Shown one piece after another: positions 14,068 through 21,917 of a stretch of 27,117 nt of DNA (positions are counted from its first letter, which is position 1; the number at the start of each line of letters is the position of its first letter). This DNA is from a virus. Under the pieces are notes generated by a model that made no database searches, had not been told where the DNA came from, and worked only from the letters and a program-made list of their open reading frames with translations. Both the position numbers and the translations under genes were made by a program. Where the stretch lies: IMG/VR virus record IMGVR_UViG_3300030042_000323, positions 1 through 27,117 of that record. The stretch is one strand, 5' to 3'.

Positions 14068-14088
14068 AACGTCTTGTTAAGGAATTAG

Positions 14089-14142
14089 TGTCACAGAATA
14101 TTTAAATAATATTCTGTGACATTCTTATAAATAATACTTTTG
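14089..14142 (+). promoter_or_regulatory. 14-bp palindrome next to an orphan + strand promoter box
   Basis: Bases 14089-14102 and 14108-14121 are perfect inverted copies (tgtcacagaatatt) around a 5-nt centre. A TACTTTTG box at 14135-14142 matches TAnnTTTG exactly. Together they look like a dimeric regulator's operator over the upstream part of a promoter. No + strand gene follows: the next gene is convergent, and the only nearby ATG opens a 3-codon frame. The palindrome could alternatively end transcripts of the minus-strand operon. Confidence 0.5.
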
Positions 14143-14174
14143 CGAATAAATAAAAGTTCAAATTCTATAAGGAA

Positions 14175-15068
14175 TTATAAAAAATTGATGCTTATTTGAT
14201 AATCAAATAAATTTCGAATCGCTATCCCAAAACGAACTTTTGGATATATCGCACGAGCTAAATCTGTTATATAAATTCGATCTTCATTACTGATCTTTTC
14301 GCCAAATATGATGGATTTAACAGCAGAAATAGGATACTTAAAAAGTTCGCCTGAAAGTTCATTTTTCTCAGAATGAAATATAAGCCGCATTTCTTTTTCA
14401 TAACACCATTCAAGTGGTTTAACACCCAACTGTATTGAATATAAATTAAATAATAATTTTTTCGATTTTTTCAGCCAATCAGAATAAACTCTAATATTTT
14501 GTGCGTTATGACTTTTGACATACCTTCTGTAAGACAATTCTTCATCTATAACCATCTCGTGGAAGTCAACTTGATCAGCTGCAACACTGTAAACCATCGT
14601 ATCAAAATAGACAGGTTTTCTTTTGTATTTAACTTTAAGAATCACCGATTTATTTGACAGCTTAATCAATTCATCCGCATCAAATTCGATGCAGAAACCC
14701 CGAAGGCCATCAGTGTAATGCGACCACATTAGTAAATTTGAAATTTCTCTGCTGAAACAGCAAATGCGAGCACTATCAATATATTTTGATATATTTTGTG
14801 AATAATCATTATCAAACTGTTCACAGTATTCAAATAATTGGTTTATACCTTCTGCGCTGTAATCTGGTTCATCAAAACCCCATGCCCGGTAAACCTCAGC
14901 ATAGCGACTTTTCTCATTTACTGAATGCGGAATCCCCTTTTGGATAATTGACCAACATTCAAACGGATCATTAAATGCTTGGTAATGATTGCAAAAAACT
15001 TCACTTTTTTTTAATCCCTCAAGCGAATGGTCATTAATTTGATGAAATTTAAAAACACTATTATGCAT
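14175..15068 (-). CDS. DUF2971 family protein
   Basis: A 297-residue protein of the DUF2971 family. Characteristic blocks are VFKFHQIND and FNDPFECW near the N-terminus, a central ICCFSREISNLLMWSHYTDGLRGFCIEFD (about 108-136), and a late PLEWCYEKEMRLIFH (about 226-240). The biochemical role of the family is not established; it turns up repeatedly among accessory and defence genes. It is the last gene of the minus-strand operon, 35 nt after its upstream neighbour, and probably belongs to the DUF262/AAA cassette or is an added module. Transcription would end toward the palindrome at 14089-14121. Confidence 0.75.
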   Translation of the reverse strand: MHNSVFKFHQINDHSLEGLKKSEVFCNHYQAFNDPFECWSIIQKGIPHSVNEKSRYAEVYRAWGFDEPDYSAEGINQLFEYCEQFDNDYSQNISKYIDSARICCFSREISNLLMWSHYTDGLRGFCIEFDADELIKLSNKSVILKVKYKRKPVYFDTMVYSVAADQVDFHEMVIDEELSYRRYVKSHNAQNIRVYSDWLKKSKKLLFNLYSIQLGVKPLEWCYEKEMRLIFHSEKNELSGELFKYPISAVKSIIFGEKISNEDRIYITDLARAIYPKVRFGIAIRNLFDYQISINFL

Positions 15069-15103
15069 GGATAATTCGAAGCCTCAAATAATAATTATAA
15101 TGA

Positions 15104-16033
15104 TTATAAAAGACCATTAAGAAGCAATGTTTGTTTAATTGCCGATGCCGCATTTTTGATCTGATTATCCTGCTCTTTGGTCTTTCCTTCTTTTGTCGGT
15201 TTTTTATCTATAGACGCAAAAATGACTTCCGATTTTGTTTCATAGAAATAAAGTCTGTAAGCACCAGGATTAAATATTCTCAGTTCGCAAACTCTGATTT
15301 CTTTTTCATTATCGGGGGTTACGTCTTTAACGATATCATTATCAGGGAAAAATTTTGATGTTCCGTCTCGTTTTATGGCTTTTTCTATCCTGCCAATAAC
15401 TCCTATTTGGGTATCTGCATCAAGTTTTTCAAAACCATTTTGAAATTTTGGACTAAAATAGTTATCTCCCGAAATGTCAAGTAATCTTTCAAAATTGCCT
15501 AATTTCTCACGTCTCGCTAAGACAATGATTTTTTCAATTTCCTTAGTATTTGCAGGTTCGCCATACAGGTTATTAAGTTCTGTAATGCTTCCATCACTTC
15601 CTGATAACGACAAAGGATGTATTCTTAGGTCATCACTCAGACCCAAACTGAACGCGTAACCGGAATTATCTGCCACAACTTTGAGGTAATACGCATCTTT
15701 TGGATTTTGACCGACAAATAGTGTATAGTCGTTTATTACCATTTCCTCCTCATTAGTTTCTGTAAAGTGGGAGTTGAATGGATACTTTGTAAATGCGCTG
15801 TATGCGGCAGATCTCAAAGTACGTTCCAAGTTGCCTATGCACATTGCAAGCGAATAGTTATCAGCCGAAAGCATTACCTGTTGAGCATCAGTAACAGTGA
15901 CAATTCCATCCACATCGTTGGGATGATTTTTTTTCAGCGTATTATATTCCGTGTAGGTTGCTGAAAAAGCCGAAGATATAATTTCCGGCGCAATGCCCTC
16001 CGGCGTGCAGGTATTTAAATAAAATAAATTCAT
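15104..16033 (-). CDS. Unknown cassette protein with RelE/HigB-like C-terminal region
   Basis: A 309-residue protein. The first about 185 residues match nothing I know. Residues about 195-305 follow the pattern of the RelE/HigB toxin superfamily: two helices (FQNGFEKLDADTQIGVIGRI ... AIKRDG), a strand pair CELRIFNPGAYRLYFYET, then VIFASIDKKPTKEG and a helix in which an alanine follows the lysines (QIKNAASAIKQ). This is a pattern-level call, not a database match. The start codon directly abuts the stop of the AAA ATPase gene (16034), so translation is almost certainly coupled. It may be the effector of the cassette, or use the fold for binding only. Confidence 0.6.
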   Translation of the reverse strand: MNLFYLNTCTPEGIAPEIISSAFSATYTEYNTLKKNHPNDVDGIVTVTDAQQVMLSADNYSLAMCIGNLERTLRSAAYSAFTKYPFNSHFTETNEEEMVINDYTLFVGQNPKDAYYLKVVADNSGYAFSLGLSDDLRIHPLSLSGSDGSITELNNLYGEPANTKEIEKIIVLARREKLGNFERLLDISGDNYFSPKFQNGFEKLDADTQIGVIGRIEKAIKRDGTSKFFPDNDIVKDVTPDNEKEIRVCELRIFNPGAYRLYFYETKSEVIFASIDKKPTKEGKTKEQDNQIKNAASAIKQTLLLNGLL

Positions 16034-17047
16034 TTACAAAAGTTCAGATGAGTTTTTTTCAAATTGGTCAAAAAAGTTTGTTGGCCATTCATCTAATCTG
16101 CCATTATTATCAAGTATCGGAGAAGCAACATCGGTAAGCTGATTCTTATCGAGTTCAAACCAATGGAATTGCACATTATCGCCAAAATCACCGAAGCGTT
16201 TCGCTGCAATCCTTATTCCATCGAAAATATGGTCGCTATGGGTCTCAATAATAACCTGTGATCCTGTCCGTGTGCATAATGCTATCAGGTTCGCTATTTC
16301 TGTTTGACCTTTTGGATGAAGATGCGCTTCTGGATTTTCAATTATTACAACACTATTCTTTATTAGGGTGCCTACCAATAGTGCTGTTATTACCGGCAGA
16401 ATATAACTGAGGCCAAAGCCTACGTTAGTCGACCTATGTTCATTAAACATACTGTAGGACATATCGCTCAATTCGACTAATTCAAAGCTAAACTTAGTGT
16501 TAGGTGAAATTTTATTTAACCAAGACTGGAGGACAAATATAAACTGATCATTTTCAGATTCTTTTAATACGAGGGTTTCGTCAAGATGTTCGTATTCATA
16601 AGACCTAATGCATTGAAGAACATTCTCACCGTTAGGACCTATCTTATTAATCAGGTTTGCATCATTATAAATTTGAATACCTCCCCTTGGACCGAACCTA
16701 TCTGCTGCAATGTAAATTATCTCTGGAAAGTCTGAAGGCACATCTCCGCTTATTACTTTATAATCTGCTTCTTCAATTGGAATCTCGATTGCAAGGTCGC
16801 CAGTGTCAAACTGAACTGATAATCCGATATTGCCTGATGAATTTGAATTCCTAAGTTCTTTAGCAGTGCCATGTCCATACAGCAAAACGCTTTTTTCCTT
16901 CTTCGAAGCTTTTTCGAGCATAAGTAATGCCTGAATTACAGAACTTTTTCCGCTACTATTCAATCCTGTCAAAACTGTCAGTGGGCTTAGATTAATATCG
17001 CGTTCTAAAAAAGACTTAAATGCAGAAAGGCGAATAGACTTTATCAT
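16034..17047 (-). CDS. AAA/ABC-type ATPase with DUF3696-like C-terminus
   Basis: A 337-residue RecF/OLD-like P-loop ATPase. It has Walker A GLNSSGKSS (28-36), an ABC-signature-like TNVGFGLSYILP (207-218), Walker B VVIIENPEAHLHP (233-245) and an H-loop-like ETHSDH (269-274). The C-terminus (NGRLDEWPTNFFDQF, 315-329) matches the DUF3696 ending. No nuclease (TOPRIM) domain follows, unlike OLD proteins, so any killing activity must come from a partner. Its ATG overlaps the DUF262 stop by 4 nt and its stop abuts the next gene, so the three products are probably made in fixed ratio and act as a complex. Confidence 0.88.
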   Translation of the reverse strand: MIKSIRLSAFKSFLERDINLSPLTVLTGLNSSGKSSVIQALLMLEKASKKEKSVLLYGHGTAKELRNSNSSGNIGLSVQFDTGDLAIEIPIEEADYKVISGDVPSDFPEIIYIAADRFGPRGGIQIYNDANLINKIGPNGENVLQCIRSYEYEHLDETLVLKESENDQFIFVLQSWLNKISPNTKFSFELVELSDMSYSMFNEHRSTNVGFGLSYILPVITALLVGTLIKNSVVIIENPEAHLHPKGQTEIANLIALCTRTGSQVIIETHSDHIFDGIRIAAKRFGDFGDNVQFHWFELDKNQLTDVASPILDNNGRLDEWPTNFFDQFEKNSSELL

Positions 17048-18765
17048 AATAGGTATTTTAAAACTAATGTATTCAATTTGGAATGGCGCTCTATAACCGA
17101 AGTGTGTTTTAGCGCGTTACGGGAGACTACTTGTTTAAAGCTATCTTTTGCAAGATAATTAAGGTTGTAGTCATTAATAAAGTCCTTTTTATTTTCTGAC
17201 AGTTTCTCAAATTCTTCACTGGTAAGTTTAGAAAAGATTGCGCCCCATGTTTCAAAAAGTGCTTTGTTAACAGGCGTTTTGCGAAGACCGTAATAACTGG
17301 TTCGAAAATTATGTTCGCCGAAAATCAGTTGTGTTCTTTTCATGGCAGATAAAAATCTTGCTTCAATCATTTTCAATGAATCGATTTGTATATCGTCTCG
17401 ATGTATCCTTTCATTAAAAAGCTTTTTTGTTGTTGAAGGTGTAAAATCTGGCATCGCATTGATAATTCGCATAGTATCACTCAAAAAAGTATCAACGTCA
17501 CCGCTTTTTGGATATTTTGAATAATCTCTTATCATGAATGCGATACAGCGGAGTATGAACTCACGGTCGACCATTCTGTTAGCTTTGAGTTTATTATCAG
17601 TGGCATTTTTGAATGTTTGTTTAGAAGCCAGCAACTTCAGCAAATCGGTTGAGTTACCTACATATAATGCGTGTCGTATTTCCTGGTCGGTAAGCGGCAC
17701 TCCACCAGTATTAATTCTTTTAAATATATTTCTTTTGACATCTTCAGGTGTTCCGGGATTGATGATTGTGAAAGAAAATTCAGTTTCCATAATCCGATTT
17801 TGGATATGAACTGGAAGGCCTTTAAATTGAAGATTATTAAAACTTGGACCCCAAAATTCAAGATTCTTTAATTTTATCCCATAACCGCTTACGCTTTCAT
17901 CTTTTGTCTCTAAATAATTTTTGCCCAATACAAAATCACGTATTGTGCTGAGTCTTTGAAGACCGTCAACTACATTAAAATTGCCATCGTCATCAATTGA
18001 AACGTAAAACATCGGCAGTGGAATTTTCAGCATCAGGCTTTCGATGAGCCTGCATTTTTTCTCATCAGTCCATACTTCATTTCGCTGAAAATCGGGATTA
18101 AGGTTTATTGTTCCCTGTTTAATTCGCCTTAAAATTGTGTCCATTGATATACCCTTGGTATCAATGGAAATCTTCATAGGGTCAAACGGTACAAAATCCT
18201 CATTATCAGGAGTTATTTCGTCTTCTTCATCAACAGACTCATCGCTATAATCGGAAAAAAGCTGGAAATAATATAAAACGTCGCCTTCTTCAGATATCAT
18301 TTTATTGATATTCAAATAAGATATTACAGGAAGAGATATTTCTCTAATAAGCTTATACCCCGCATCAGTTGAATTAACATATATACGAGGTCCAGCAATC
18401 TGATCCTGGTCCTTTATTGTAAAGAAAATTGTCTGATTTAAAGTGTTAATTTGAAGTTTTCTTTCGTCCCAAAATTCAAGAAGTTGGTCTTTATACCTGT
18501 ATTCTTGTGTTGGGTGTAGATATTCGGTACGGGATTCATCAAGATAAAGATTAAGGTCATTTCTAAGCAGAAAACAGTGTGCCTCAAATCCACGCTCACC
18601 AAAGAAAGATTTCAGATCGTCATTATCATATCCTACATATAACTTAGCTTCTCCGTTTCCTTCACCAATTTTGTTGGGACCCAAAACAAATGAATCAGCG
18701 ATTGTAATCCTGGTTTTTGTGTCCTGAATTGAATAAAGTTTGTTATTTATTAAGATGCTTTTCAT
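17044..18765 (-). CDS. DUF262 protein with unknown N-terminal domain
   Basis: A 573-residue protein. The DUF262 (GmrS/ParB-like NTPase) domain spans about 205-400, with NPDFQR (223-228), the DGLQR variant of the usual DGQQR (267-271) and FKRINTGGVPLTDQEIRHALY (348-368). DUF262 proteins are known in modified-DNA restriction (GmrSD) and in BrxU. Here the partner HNH/DUF1524 nuclease domain is absent: residues 400-573 are helical without an HNH motif. Residues 1-170 are a separate beta-rich domain I cannot name, followed by an acidic linker (173-190). It is the first gene of the four-gene cassette, with its own promoter box upstream. Confidence 0.85.
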   Translation of the reverse strand: MKSILINNKLYSIQDTKTRITIADSFVLGPNKIGEGNGEAKLYVGYDNDDLKSFFGERGFEAHCFLLRNDLNLYLDESRTEYLHPTQEYRYKDQLLEFWDERKLQINTLNQTIFFTIKDQDQIAGPRIYVNSTDAGYKLIREISLPVISYLNINKMISEEGDVLYYFQLFSDYSDESVDEEDEITPDNEDFVPFDPMKISIDTKGISMDTILRRIKQGTINLNPDFQRNEVWTDEKKCRLIESLMLKIPLPMFYVSIDDDGNFNVVDGLQRLSTIRDFVLGKNYLETKDESVSGYGIKLKNLEFWGPSFNNLQFKGLPVHIQNRIMETEFSFTIINPGTPEDVKRNIFKRINTGGVPLTDQEIRHALYVGNSTDLLKLLASKQTFKNATDNKLKANRMVDREFILRCIAFMIRDYSKYPKSGDVDTFLSDTMRIINAMPDFTPSTTKKLFNERIHRDDIQIDSLKMIEARFLSAMKRTQLIFGEHNFRTSYYGLRKTPVNKALFETWGAIFSKLTSEEFEKLSENKKDFINDYNLNYLAKDSFKQVVSRNALKHTSVIERHSKLNTLVLKYLL

Positions 18766-18838
18766 TAGTTGCAGTTACGCTAATCCATAAAGTTATAATA
18801 TTTAAAGGTAATGATATGTTACAAGTCTCCAAACCGAA

Positions 18839-18846
18839 CAAAAATA
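18839..18846 (-). promoter_or_regulatory. -7 box for the DUF262 cassette
   Basis: TATTTTTG on the minus strand fits TAnnTTTG and sits 73 nt before the DUF262 start. No convincing -33 box at the standard distance, though a TTTG lies 14 nt upstream. The 118-nt gap from the McrC-like stop supports a separate transcription unit. Confidence 0.45.
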
Positions 18847-18883
18847 GAGATTTTCGGATGCAAATATTTTTTGGGCTGTGAGA

Positions 18884-20230
18884 TCAGAGATCAGCCAGCG
18901 TTTCAATTGTGGAATCCGATAGTGGTTTTTGATTTATATAATTATCAAAAATTATATAGGGATTGAGATGGAAATTATGGATTGGCTTTGCAATTGCTGA
19001 ATTCTCAAGTGATACATAGCCAATATTTGTCATTGCAGGAGCACTTCTTTCGCGTCCGGGAAACATTAAAATATTTCTGTAACTGGTGTTATATTTTAAC
19101 CAATCTGCATTAGATGTAGCGCGATTAAGCACAAGTTCATAAAAATATTGTTTCACTATATCACCAACTCCCGGATTGTTTTCCGCTTTCTGATTTATTG
19201 CGTTGTAATCAAACAGGTAATATTTTGCATCTATGATCAGCACTACAGATGTGGTATCGTTTCTAATCCACTTAATTACATCTGGCCGTAGTGTGTTTTT
19301 TTCAGTTGTTTTCCCAAAGGCCAAATCAACCCATTCGGGTTTTGAAATAAATCCAGCTAATTCACGGTATTCATTTCTGAAATTAAATGAAACAGCATCT
19401 TCCCAAACGTGTTCAAACTTATTTTTTCCATAAAGGGTATAGTCCTGTACATTCGAACTTGTCCCAATTTTCATTAATTCTTTTAAGCTTTTTAAAAGCG
19501 AAATGTCCCTGTCATTGAAAGTTATCCTTAACTCTTTATTGATTATTTCAACGAGATACTCCAAATCGCCCAGTTCCTCGATATCCGTAGATTCTATTTC
19601 ATCAAAAGTGATCTCAAGGTCAAGGATTTCTGAATATCGTCCAGCAACATAGGATATCGCCCACTTGTGAATTCTGCTTATAATTGTATTGGAAATGGTT
19701 TCATTTCCTTGGGAAAACACATCAAAATAATATGGATATTTCGAAATAACAGGCTGTGATTTTTCTACCGTATAGTCCCATAAAATTTCGTTTCCATCAT
19801 CCTGTGCAATGTATTTATTTTGGTAACTCCATATTCCATTGCTCAGGTAATCTTTTAGTAAAAAATCTGCAAGGGCTATTTCACTGGTCTCAGATGATGA
19901 AGACTGATCATAAAATTCCAACCTGTTACCAAAATAGCTTGTGTTGATGTCATATTGTTTCAGTATCTTAACAATTGTCCGTCCCTCATTTATGAGAGTT
20001 CCTTCAAGTGGCGATTTATGAAACATATACTTTGGTAGAACACAAATAACATTATTTGCATTTGCTGCTATTCCTACGTAGCTAAATCTTACAAAATCGT
20101 TTTTAATGGAAAGGAAGCCTGACTGTAAAAAAGCGTTAAACAGCATCCCCAATTTAAGTTTGATATAATCTATTGAATAATCCTCAACTTGTTCGAATAA
20201 ATAAATTATGCCGTTCTCTTCGATTTGCAT
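18884..20230 (-). CDS. McrC/LlaJI-like restriction nuclease subunit
   Basis: A 448-residue nuclease partner of the McrB-like motor, resembling the LlaJI (R2)/McrC family. Residues 1-270 form a long N-terminal region typical of these subunits. The PD-(D/E)XK core is seen at RPD317 and D334-A-K336 (VVLIIDAKYY), with an acidic approach at FEHVWED (272-278). It would cut DNA once recruited by the AAA+ subunit, but McrC proteins are inactive alone. The gene begins 6 nt after the McrB-like stop, so both are co-translated. The full set here (C5-methyltransferase plus two restriction subunits) is closer to LlaJI than to methylation-dependent McrBC, so the site protected by methylation is probably the site attacked when unmodified. 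Confidence 0.8.
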   Translation of the reverse strand: MQIEENGIIYLFEQVEDYSIDYIKLKLGMLFNAFLQSGFLSIKNDFVRFSYVGIAANANNVICVLPKYMFHKSPLEGTLINEGRTIVKILKQYDINTSYFGNRLEFYDQSSSSETSEIALADFLLKDYLSNGIWSYQNKYIAQDDGNEILWDYTVEKSQPVISKYPYYFDVFSQGNETISNTIISRIHKWAISYVAGRYSEILDLEITFDEIESTDIEELGDLEYLVEIINKELRITFNDRDISLLKSLKELMKIGTSSNVQDYTLYGKNKFEHVWEDAVSFNFRNEYRELAGFISKPEWVDLAFGKTTEKNTLRPDVIKWIRNDTTSVVLIIDAKYYLFDYNAINQKAENNPGVGDIVKQYFYELVLNRATSNADWLKYNTSYRNILMFPGRERSAPAMTNIGYVSLENSAIAKPIHNFHLNPYIIFDNYINQKPLSDSTIETLADL

Positions 20231-20235
20231 AGACC

Positions 20236-21813
20236 CTAATTAATTTCAATTGCATCCAAAGCCTGCTGAAGTTCGTTTGTCAAAATGCCTGAAGCATCAT
20301 CGTAATGTTCAGTTATCTCACTAAATGTATCATATTTGAAAAATTGGCGATGATTATGACGCATTACGTCCTCTCGAAGATAGAGCAGAAGTTTATTCCT
20401 AATAGAGTTACTTTTAGTAAGTTCTTCTTTATCCATAAAAAATGGACCAATCAGGCGGTCTTCAGGAATTTTTTTTGCGATCAGGAAATCATTGATGACT
20501 TTTCTGAACTGATTCCATTTGTATTTTTTTAAACCAAAGGCAATTTCAGTATTAGCATGCTCTGCCTCATGTTCGTTGAGCGGTATGTATTCAAAATTCC
20601 AACGTCTTTTAAATGCTGCATCCATATGAAATACGCCTTGATCGGCACTGTTCATCGTTGCCCAAATGTACAAATTAGCCGGTAGAAAGATTCCATTTTC
20701 AATTAAAGTGTTTTTGTCTCCTAAGCTGTTTTTCAGATATTTCATTGCCTCTTCTGAGAGCATAACCTTGTACACGCTTTGGCCATTTTTACGGTCAAGT
20801 AACTGGAATGTCTCTCCGAAAACGGCTGCTGCATTAGCACGATTAATTTCTTCAATTAATAAAAGATAGGGCTCAGCCGATAGAAATGCTTCAGTAAGTG
20901 CTTTTAAAAACGGACCTGGTGAAAATGCGTAATCTATGACTGGTTCATTCAATATAGAAGGGTTTTTTCCTAAAGATTCTTTTGAATCATGATATTCATG
21001 CGCCAATGAATCTTTTTTATAATAGGTGGAAGGTTTGAAATTACCGACAAACTTAGCATACGAGTAATCTGGATAAAAAGTAACGCGAGACTTTCTGTTA
21101 CCGAAAACAATGGATTTGTCCTCAAGAAAGTGGCTTTTTCCAGTGCCTGGGGCGCCGTAAACTATAATGTTATGAGGCGAAGTAATTTTAAGATCAGTGA
21201 TTTTAACCAATTCCGCTGAATCCTTAAAAAATAATGTCCAGGCAAAAGCAAATTCACCCGCAGGGTTTTTATAGATCCCTATTTGGTAGCCAACCTGGTA
21301 AGGAACCAAAAGTTCTCTTAGAAAAAGTATCCCAACTGGTTTGAAAAATTTAAAATAAGGTTTTGTATTAGTAGTGTCTTTTATAAAAGTAACCTCAGAT
21401 TCAAATTTGATAATATCTGGCTGTGCGGATATACTATCCAAATAAACCGCCGGATCAAAATTGGGATTTTTATAAAGAGGGGCATTGGTTTTTAAATGAT
21501 TGTAGGTATGCCCAGCAATAGATAATAAATTTGACTTTGAAATATAATGGTTTACTTGAGCACCATCGCCTTCCCTTAATGCTGTTCCCCCAAATGCAAC
21601 ATTGTATTTTGCATTATAATTATTTATAAAAAAATCTTTGTTTGCTCCAAGATAGATGATTGTGTTGCCGCCATTAGCACTCCCGGCGAGCTTTCTGTCG
21701 TCTGTAGTATTTCCTTTAACAAATTCATTTTTTGCCCAATCTATGCCTTCAAATATATTTTCGACAAACTCAAAATTATTTGTTGTAAGAAACTTCTCAA
21801 GATCAGATTGCAT
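20236..21813 (-). CDS. McrB-like AAA+ restriction subunit
   Basis: A 525-residue motor of the McrB/LlaJI R1 type. The AAA+ core has Walker A GAPGTGKS (220-227), Walker B LLLIEEINRAN (317-327), ATMNSADQ (385-392) and arginine-rich AFKRRW (400-405). McrB relatives hydrolyse GTP, but nucleotide choice cannot be read here. The N-terminal about 205 residues should recognise DNA. They contain IIYLGANKDFFINNYN and HTYNHLKTNAPLY but do not match a specificity domain that I know. It lies between the methyltransferase and nuclease genes. It is 105 nt from the methyltransferase gene, with a possible weak promoter in between, and 6 nt from the nuclease gene. Confidence 0.85.
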   Translation of the reverse strand: MQSDLEKFLTTNNFEFVENIFEGIDWAKNEFVKGNTTDDRKLAGSANGGNTIIYLGANKDFFINNYNAKYNVAFGGTALREGDGAQVNHYISKSNLLSIAGHTYNHLKTNAPLYKNPNFDPAVYLDSISAQPDIIKFESEVTFIKDTTNTKPYFKFFKPVGILFLRELLVPYQVGYQIGIYKNPAGEFAFAWTLFFKDSAELVKITDLKITSPHNIIVYGAPGTGKSHFLEDKSIVFGNRKSRVTFYPDYSYAKFVGNFKPSTYYKKDSLAHEYHDSKESLGKNPSILNEPVIDYAFSPGPFLKALTEAFLSAEPYLLLIEEINRANAAAVFGETFQLLDRKNGQSVYKVMLSEEAMKYLKNSLGDKNTLIENGIFLPANLYIWATMNSADQGVFHMDAAFKRRWNFEYIPLNEHEAEHANTEIAFGLKKYKWNQFRKVINDFLIAKKIPEDRLIGPFFMDKEELTKSNSIRNKLLLYLREDVMRHNHRQFFKYDTFSEITEHYDDASGILTNELQQALDAIEIN

Positions 21814-21917
21814 TTGTGATATAGTTTATGTTATAAATAACAATAATACGCACAAACTGGAATTAAAGGATAATTTATTAGCTTTTGTTTTAGCCATCAA
21901 TTAGCTAACTGAAATAG

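Noticed and set aside
16034-18765. GmrSD-type or OLD/Gabija-type system
   Set aside because: The DUF262 gene has no DUF1524 HNH partner, and the ATPase has no TOPRIM domain and no UvrD-like helicase beside it.
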